A DNA stretch of 30,737 bases from a virus. Each line of letters starts with the position of its first letter. The stretch's first letter is position 1. The stretch spans positions 1 through 30,737 of IMG/VR virus record IMGVR_UViG_3300021519_000044, one strand, 5' to 3'. A program made the position numbers and the translations under genes. Below are positions 23,610-28,240 of the stretch, one piece after another. Below the pieces are notes generated by a model that searched no databases, had not been told where the DNA came from, and saw nothing but the letters and a program-made list of their open reading frames with translations.

Positions 23610-23674
23610 GATTTCTTAAGTTGACTTTTGTTGGCTTGCTGGGAATTGTGATTCCGAAACAACAAGATCATTCA
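23610..23674. promoter_or_regulatory. Divergent intergenic spacer with possible promoter and small palindrome
   Basis: Sixty-five bases separate the glycosyltransferase (minus) and methyltransferase (plus) starts, the largest divergent gap in the window and the likely site for promoters of both. A TTGACT at 23621-23626 resembles a -35 box, but a spacing-matched -10 at 23644 (AATTGT) is poor. A small inverted repeat GGAAT-TGTG-ATTCC lies at 23642-23655 and could be an operator or a hairpin. No SD precedes either start. Confidence 0.35.
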
Positions 23675-24304
23675 ATGATTCCCTCCGATCTTCAAGCTCG
23701 CATCCTTAATCAACTGCCCAAAATGAACGGGTGGTGTGACCCCAAAAAAGCCCTGGATCTAGCCGAGGCAGTGATTGCGTCCAAGCCGTCTGTATGCGTC
23801 GAAATCGGCGTGTTCGCCGGTAAGTCGCTCATCGCAACGGCAATGGCACTTGAGTATGTTGGGTCCGGCAAGGTTTGGGGTATTGATCCTTGGGCACTGG
23901 CCGACTGCTTGGTGGATGAGAATGAGGAGAACAAAAAGTGGTGGTCGCAAGATGTGAATTTGGAGTCCATTTTTGCTGAAGCCTTGAAGCACCTTAGCGA
24001 CAACGGGCTTCTCAACAAGCACGCAGAATTGATCCGGCAATCTTCTTTGACCGCATGGCGCGGTTGGCCTGCCGACACTCACCAGATCGACATCCTTCAC
24101 ATTGACGGCAATCACTCAGAGTGGGCCAGTAGCACGGATGTGGTCCTTTGGCTTCCGTATCTCAAGAGAGGCGGAACACTGTTCATGGATGATTACGACT
24201 GGGAATCGACTCAGACCGCAAAGAAACTCATTGAACGGCAGTGCGTTTTGGTGCGTGAAGAAAAGCTGCCGGAAAGCCACTATGCGGTTTATCGCAAGAA
24301 ATAA
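23675..24304 (+). CDS. Class I SAM-dependent methyltransferase (Methyltransf_24-like)
   Basis: 209 residues from ATG 23675 (MIPSDLQARI); a TTG 54 bases upstream would only add a weak N-terminus. Motif I is VCVEIGVFAGKSLIATAMA (40-58), followed by GIDPW (69-73), the acidic SAM-binding position. The mid-region DILHIDGNHSEWASSTDV and RGGTLFMDDYDWE match the Methyltransf_24 pattern seen in sugar and cell-surface biosynthesis clusters. The acceptor is unknown. It sits in the carbohydrate island, so O-methylation of a glycan is the simplest guess, but protein or small-molecule methylation is possible. Confidence 0.8.
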   Translation: MIPSDLQARILNQLPKMNGWCDPKKALDLAEAVIASKPSVCVEIGVFAGKSLIATAMALEYVGSGKVWGIDPWALADCLVDENEENKKWWSQDVNLESIFAEALKHLSDNGLLNKHAELIRQSSLTAWRGWPADTHQIDILHIDGNHSEWASSTDVVLWLPYLKRGGTLFMDDYDWESTQTAKKLIERQCVLVREEKLPESHYAVYRKK

Positions 24305-24306
24305 AT

Positions 24307-25581
24307 ATGCGCGACATCATCCGCGATCTCGCATTGAGAAGTTTGAAAAATTTCGTAGGAATCAACAACGATTACGCGGCGCAGCTTAAGGAAATCAGTG
24401 AACTCAAACGACTGATTGAAGAACGAGAAACCCACTGGGAAAAACGTCAGTCAGAATTGATTGAAGACCGCGACAAGTGGTTGAGCCTCTACGACAAAGC
24501 ACAATTCGCAGCAGATTACCTCATGGAACACGCCAAAAACGACGTACCATCTATCACGGAACAGACAAGCTGGCCGGTCAAGATTTTCGACCTCAAGCCC
24601 GAACCAAATGTCTGCTATTTCAATCCGTCGATTTGCAAACTGGCAAACGGTCGCGTGTTCATGTTTGTTCGCCGAAACTCCAATCGTGGCGGACAGGAAG
24701 GAACCAAGTTTTCGCAGCACAACGACATCGTCGCGTTCGAAATGGACCCGCAAACAATGGAGCCGATTGGTCAGAAGCGAATCATTTCACTCAAGGAAAA
24801 CCATGTCGGAGAACACTTTGAAGACCCGCGAGTCCTGGCTGTCGGGAATTCTATCTGGCTGTCGGTCTCGTCCTTCGTGTGGCGAAAGTCCTACACTCAC
24901 CAAGCGTTCTTCCAGCTTGATCAAAACCTGCAATGCACCCTTCGAATTGATCCTGTCTATGGAAAGAATTTCATGCAGGCCACTGTCAACGAAGGGCATG
25001 AAAAGAACTGGCTATTTTTCCCACATGGAGGAACCCCGCACTTCATTTACAACACGCATCCCCATACGGTTTTGCAGTGTGACGGATCTTTGTCCGTTAT
25101 ACAGAAGCACGAAACATGGGAGACAAATCCTCTTTGGAAGCATGGTCACCCTCGCGGCGGCAGCGTTCCTGTTTTGGTTGATGGTCAGTATTGGAGCTTC
25201 TTCCATTCCAGCCTTCCTTGGACCCTAGAGAAACGCCGGTACCACATGGGTGTGTACTCGTTTGAGCCGCAGGCTCCGTTCCGAATCACTTCGATGACGA
25301 GCCTTCCCCTGTTGACAGGTTCCAACAAAGATCCTTGGTATCCCTTGCTTCCTCTCGTTGTGTTCCCTGGCGGAGCGATCTACGACGAGAAAACGGATCT
25401 GTGGACCGTGGTATTGGGCGTCAACGATTTGGATTGCGCAAAGCTCACCATCCCACACGCTGACGTGAAAGCCTTGGTTCGACCTGTGCGCGTCAAGATT
25501 GATGAGCCGGAAAACAAGGTGGACGAATTCGAAATCGTTCCGGCGATCCAACAAAACATTGAATTGAAACCGAAAGCATGA
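24307..25581 (+). CDS. GH130-like five-bladed beta-propeller with N-terminal coiled coil
   Basis: 424 residues. Residues 15-65 are a charged coiled coil (ELKRLIEERETHWEKRQSEL). From about 90 on, propeller elements resemble GH130 mannoside phosphorylases and related glycosidases: CYFNPSICKLANGRVFMFVR, EHFEDPRVLAVG, NWLFFPHGGTPHFIYNTHP, HPRGGSVPVLVDGQYWSFFH and FPGGAIYDE near the last blade. These families cleave or phosphorolyse mannose- or glucose-containing oligosaccharides in an Asp/Glu-dependent way. The catalytic residue cannot be fixed by eye. The coiled coil may trimerise it or attach it to the virion, in which case it could be a depolymerase. It starts 2 bases after the methyltransferase. 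Confidence 0.7.
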   Translation: MRDIIRDLALRSLKNFVGINNDYAAQLKEISELKRLIEERETHWEKRQSELIEDRDKWLSLYDKAQFAADYLMEHAKNDVPSITEQTSWPVKIFDLKPEPNVCYFNPSICKLANGRVFMFVRRNSNRGGQEGTKFSQHNDIVAFEMDPQTMEPIGQKRIISLKENHVGEHFEDPRVLAVGNSIWLSVSSFVWRKSYTHQAFFQLDQNLQCTLRIDPVYGKNFMQATVNEGHEKNWLFFPHGGTPHFIYNTHPHTVLQCDGSLSVIQKHETWETNPLWKHGHPRGGSVPVLVDGQYWSFFHSSLPWTLEKRRYHMGVYSFEPQAPFRITSMTSLPLLTGSNKDPWYPLLPLVVFPGGAIYDEKTDLWTVVLGVNDLDCAKLTIPHADVKALVRPVRVKIDEPENKVDEFEIVPAIQQNIELKPKA

Positions 25582-25943
25582 AGAAAAACCTGATTCGATG
25601 GTTCAAGCGGGCACCTCGTTCGTTTAGCACCGAGCGCGACATTCCGACTCTTAGCCCCGATGAATTTCAGTCATCCGAGCCACTGATGGCTGGCCTACGT
25701 CGATCCATTAACAGCCAAGCGTTTCAAGTTGCCTTGCGAGTGATCGAGGATGCCAAGCCAATCGGGATTCCAGGAGCCGGAACACAGCCCACCGATTACG
25801 CCTACAACTATGGCCTTGCGTTGGGATATTCCATGGCCCTCGATAACTTGAGAAACCTGGCAAACATTGTTCAGCAGCAGCAAGTCGAAGCGACTTTCAC
25901 TTACAGCGCAGAAAATCCAACTGAAGTACCTGATACCGTATGA
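25578..25943 (+). CDS. Hypothetical protein, 121 aa, upstream of scaffold
   Basis: The ATG overlaps the GH130-like stop by 4 nt, and the stop overlaps the scaffold start by 4 nt. The N-terminus is basic (MKKNLIRWFKRAPRSF). The middle is helical (LMAGLRRSINSQAFQVALRV), with a Gly/Tyr-rich patch (PTDYAYNYGLALGYSMALDN) and a Gln-rich helix (NIVQQQQVEATF). No domain was recognised. Its placement directly before the scaffold suggests a head-assembly role. Confidence 0.6.
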   Translation: MKKNLIRWFKRAPRSFSTERDIPTLSPDEFQSSEPLMAGLRRSINSQAFQVALRVIEDAKPIGIPGAGTQPTDYAYNYGLALGYSMALDNLRNLANIVQQQQVEATFTYSAENPTEVPDTV

Positions 25944-27106
25944 GCGACAGCCCAGACATGCCCCATGAAGCCCTTAATCCGGGCACTATACCCGTTCATT
26001 CTCAGAACAATGAAGGGCCTAGTCCTTTCCTTGATTCACTGCGTGAGTTCGCCTCGAAAAACGGCGCGACAATCGTTCAGGAGGAAAAACCCAAGGCAAA
26101 GACAGAACCGGTAGCCGATCCGAAGCCCGCACCCGCCGCCAAGATCGACACCACCAGGGTTCCCGATCTAACCAAGGTCGAACCTCCTCCTTCTGTAACG
26201 GACGACGTGCCCGCGTCGATCAAGTCCACCAAGGCTGCCGAGGAGTTCAAGAAATTGAAGGCTGAGCGCGATGCCGTGCGTCAGGAGCTTGATGCCCTCA
26301 AGAAAGCCCCCAATGCCACCGAGGAGTACGTCAACAAGCTCAAGGTGATTGAGGAAGAAAAGAAGGCGTTGTCCGAGCAGCTTCGACTTCTCGACATTGA
26401 ACGGCACCCGGAGTTCCAACAGAAGTACAACAGCCGCATTGAGGCCACTCACGAACTCATCAAGGTGTCGGCGGGCGAACAGGGCGAACTGTTGTCCAAG
26501 CTCCTTCGCGTCCCTCAGAACGACACTCGCGATGCCCAGATCGACCGAATCATTTCCGAGCTTCCGCCTTCCAAGCAAGCCAAGGTTGGCGCATTGATGG
26601 CTCGGATTGATGAAATCAGCACCGACCGATCCAAGGAGCTGAACGACGCCAAGACTCGGTACGAGAGCGTGATTCAAACCCGTCAGCAGGAAGCCGAGCA
26701 GCAAACCATGTCGGCAAAGCTGGCTTCCGAAAAGACGTGGGCCACCGTCAAGGAATCGGCTCGCGCTTTGGAAGTGTTTGAGCCTAAGGAAGGCGACACC
26801 GCGTGGAATGAAGAGGTCAATGGACGCATCGAATTGGCGCGTCAAATCTTCAACGGGGAGAACGACGAGGCCGACCTTGCCAAAGCCGCTCTATGGGCTG
26901 CTTCCGCTCCAAAGTACCGCGAACTGCTTCACGCTCAGATGGCGTTGAACGGAAAGTTCCAAGCTGAACTCAACAAACTGAGGAATGCGGATGCGAAGGT
27001 GTCCACCAGTAGCGAACCTGGACGCAAGTCTCCGGTGAACGATGGCCCGGACGCCACCGCGAACGACTTCGTGAAGCAGTTCTTGAAGGCTCGAAACGGA
27101 GGCTAA
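25940..27106 (+). CDS. Scaffold-like protein (coiled coil)
   Basis: 388 residues. The N-terminal 95 are Pro/Ala/Lys-rich and likely disordered (PKAKTEPVADPKPAPAAK). From about 95 to 165 there is a strongly charged coiled coil (FKKLKAERDAVRQELDALKK, KLKVIEEEKKALSEQLR), with more helices to the end. The C-terminus finishes in a short basic helix (NDFVKQFLKARNGG), often the coat-binding element of scaffolds. Composition and length fit a P22-like scaffold that organises procapsid assembly. It is the last gene of its plus operon: an intrinsic terminator lies 43 bases after its stop. No major capsid gene follows. Confidence 0.7.
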   Translation: MSDSPDMPHEALNPGTIPVHSQNNEGPSPFLDSLREFASKNGATIVQEEKPKAKTEPVADPKPAPAAKIDTTRVPDLTKVEPPPSVTDDVPASIKSTKAAEEFKKLKAERDAVRQELDALKKAPNATEEYVNKLKVIEEEKKALSEQLRLLDIERHPEFQQKYNSRIEATHELIKVSAGEQGELLSKLLRVPQNDTRDAQIDRIISELPPSKQAKVGALMARIDEISTDRSKELNDAKTRYESVIQTRQQEAEQQTMSAKLASEKTWATVKESARALEVFEPKEGDTAWNEEVNGRIELARQIFNGENDEADLAKAALWAASAPKYRELLHAQMALNGKFQAELNKLRNADAKVSTSSEPGRKSPVNDGPDATANDFVKQFLKARNGG

Positions 27107-27312
27107 CGCGACAACTGGATCTGCAATTCCAGATCGTTGATTGTCTTGAGGCTGTCTCGGACCCACTCCGGGGCAGCCTTTTTTGCCGCCTCGAAATCAG
27201 GTCTTTCGATCAGTCGCTTGCTGTTGTGAAGCACCGGCCCCGTTGTTACGCAGCCCGACAGGACCATCAATAGCAGCGTCAACGTCGCGGTCTTTCTGAG
27301 CCTTGAGTTCAA
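27103..27312 (-). CDS. Outer-membrane spanin lipoprotein (Rz1-like)
   Basis: 69 residues from TTG 27312, chosen because AAAGGAAG lies just upstream and the resulting N-terminus is a perfect lipoprotein signal: basic n-region NSRLRKT, hydrophobic ATLTLLLMVL and lipobox LSGC at 18-21. A longer TTG at 27384 would bury the signal. After the Cys, the mature part (VTTGPVLHN ... EWVRDSLKTINDLELQIQL) is short and helical. It starts within the i-spanin candidate in another frame and runs beyond it, the classic overlapping Rz/Rz1 layout. Outer spanins join inner spanins to fuse the membranes during lysis, implying a Gram-negative-type host. Its stop overlaps the convergent scaffold stop by 4 nt. Confidence 0.7.
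   Translation of the reverse strand: MNSRLRKTATLTLLLMVLSGCVTTGPVLHNSKRLIERPDFEAAKKAAPEWVRDSLKTINDLELQIQLSR
27149..27184 (+). terminator. Intrinsic terminator of the scaffold operon
   Basis: A stem of 12 pairs, two of them G-U: AGGCTG (27149-27154) pairs with CAGCCT (27174-27179), extended by TCTCGG (27155-27160) with CCGGGG (27168-27173), and a 7-base loop. Six T residues (27179-27184) follow. This is the best intrinsic terminator in the window and lies 43 bases after the scaffold stop, inside the antisense coding region of the outer spanin. Confidence 0.8.
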
Positions 27313-27433
27313 TCGCTTCCTTTCGTGCCTGTTCCTCGCTGTGTTTCTGCCAAGCGTTAAAAAAACGCTCCACCAACGATTCAATCGCTGGCAGAGCTTT
27401 CAAGGCCGCTATGATTGCGCCCAGAACACCCAT
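27197..27433 (-). CDS. Putative inner-membrane spanin (Rz-like)
   Basis: 78 residues. The N-terminus is hydrophobic but interrupted by a Lys (MGVLGAIIAALKALPAIESLV), so the membrane segment is weak. It is followed by a charged helix (HSEEQARKEAIELKAQKDRDV), as in Rz-like i-spanins. The lipoprotein gene begins inside this frame. Overlap with a lipoprotein is the main support. The low hydrophobicity of the N-terminus is the main doubt; it could also be a small helical lysis-associated protein. Confidence 0.5.
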   Translation of the reverse strand: MGVLGAIIAALKALPAIESLVERFFNAWQKHSEEQARKEAIELKAQKDRDVDAAIDGPVGLRNNGAGASQQQATDRKT

Positions 27434-27436
27434 GAA

Positions 27437-27796
27437 TCAGGAACCCTTCTTCAGGATGGCTCGACCGATGGCGTAAATGGACAGCACGGCGGCAATGGAA
27501 CCGTCCACGCTGAACGGGAGCGGCTTGCCGGTAATGGCAGGCACGATGGCGTTGGCGAGACCAAACACCACAATGAGCCAGAATTCGGTGGTTTTGTATC
27601 CGGTTTTGATCGCGGGAACGGCTTCCTTCACGTCGGCCACAATGTCCCGAATATGGGGCACAAGAGTGGGCGAAAGAGCGGCAACAGCGGGCAAACCGCC
27701 CGACTTGTAGGCGGCAATTCCGTCCTTGATGTCTTTGGCGGCAATTCCTGCGTCACCGACGAGCTTGGAAACTGATGGGTCAATAGAGTCTGCCAT
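27437..27796 (-). CDS. Putative holin, two transmembrane segments
   Basis: 119 residues from ATG 27796 (MADSIDPSVS); the longer in-frame start adds an unlikely tail. The N-terminal half is Ala/Ile/Lys-rich amphipathic helix. Two hydrophobic segments follow at about 71-89 (EFWLIVVFGLANAIVPAIT) and 98-114 (DGSIAAVLSIYAIGRAIL), with a basic end (KKGS). Short genes of this type upstream of spanins are usually holins. The leader is AT-rich with no SD. It is followed after 3 bases by the i-spanin candidate. Confidence 0.6.
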   Translation of the reverse strand: MADSIDPSVSKLVGDAGIAAKDIKDGIAAYKSGGLPAVAALSPTLVPHIRDIVADVKEAVPAIKTGYKTTEFWLIVVFGLANAIVPAITGKPLPFSVDGSIAAVLSIYAIGRAILKKGS

Positions 27797-27806
27797 AAAA
27801 CTGTTT

Positions 27807-28004
27807 TTATTCGTTATTTTTAATGTCTTTCCAGAACCGATAAGCGTACCACGCAAGACCCACAATCACGGAAATCAGGCCGAAAAGATGGGTCAATTCG
27901 GTGATCTGCTGATCGTGAGTATGGATCCATTGCATAAAGACACCGCCTGCAATGGGCACCGCTGCTTTGGCTGTATCCATGGCAATGTCTTTATGCTGAT
28001 CCAT
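27807..28004 (-). CDS. Second small membrane protein, holin/antiholin-like
   Basis: 65 residues with two hydrophobic stretches: AAVPIAGGVFMQWI (14-27) and LFGLISVIVGLAWYAYRFW (40-58), joined by a polar loop (HTHDQQITE) and ended by a charged tail (KDIKNNE). It fits a class II holin or an antiholin paired with the adjacent 119-residue protein. The two share no clear sequence similarity. It has no SD and is 10 bases upstream of the holin start. Confidence 0.6.
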   Translation of the reverse strand: MDQHKDIAMDTAKAAVPIAGGVFMQWIHTHDQQITELTHLFGLISVIVGLAWYAYRFWKDIKNNE

Positions 28005-28025
28005 AAGTGTTAAGGCGAGAAGAAA

Positions 28026-28223
28026 TTACTGCCCGACAGGATCCTTAACGCAATCGGTTTTGGGGACAAGGCTTTCATTGTATTTGCTCACCTGTTCCGA
28101 GAGCGAATCGACGATTGGAAGAGCGATGCGTGCAATTTGAATTCCGCCAGCCCGAACAGCCTGGTCAAGGAGTGCGACGACTTGATTGGTATGCTGCTCG
28201 CTGAGTTTTGCTTCGAATGCCAT
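28026..28223 (-). CDS. Small helical hypothetical protein, 65 aa
   Basis: It lies between the tail spike and the membrane proteins of the lysis block, 17 bases after the spike stop. The protein is helical and moderately amphipathic (VVALLDQAVRAGGIQIARI, ALPIVDSLSEQVSKYNE) with a single Cys near the end. The leader is A-rich (ATCAAAAAAATC) without SD. No domain is recognised; a role in lysis or spike assembly is only positional. Confidence 0.55.
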   Translation of the reverse strand: MAFEAKLSEQHTNQVVALLDQAVRAGGIQIARIALPIVDSLSEQVSKYNESLVPKTDCVKDPVGQ

Positions 28224-28240
28224 GATTTTTTTGATTTTGG

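Noticed and set aside
26168-26845. A 225-codon minus-strand frame antisense to the scaffold-like gene
   Set aside because: It is Leu-rich because it is the complement of Lys/Glu-rich coiled-coil codons; no domain and no neighbouring minus genes.
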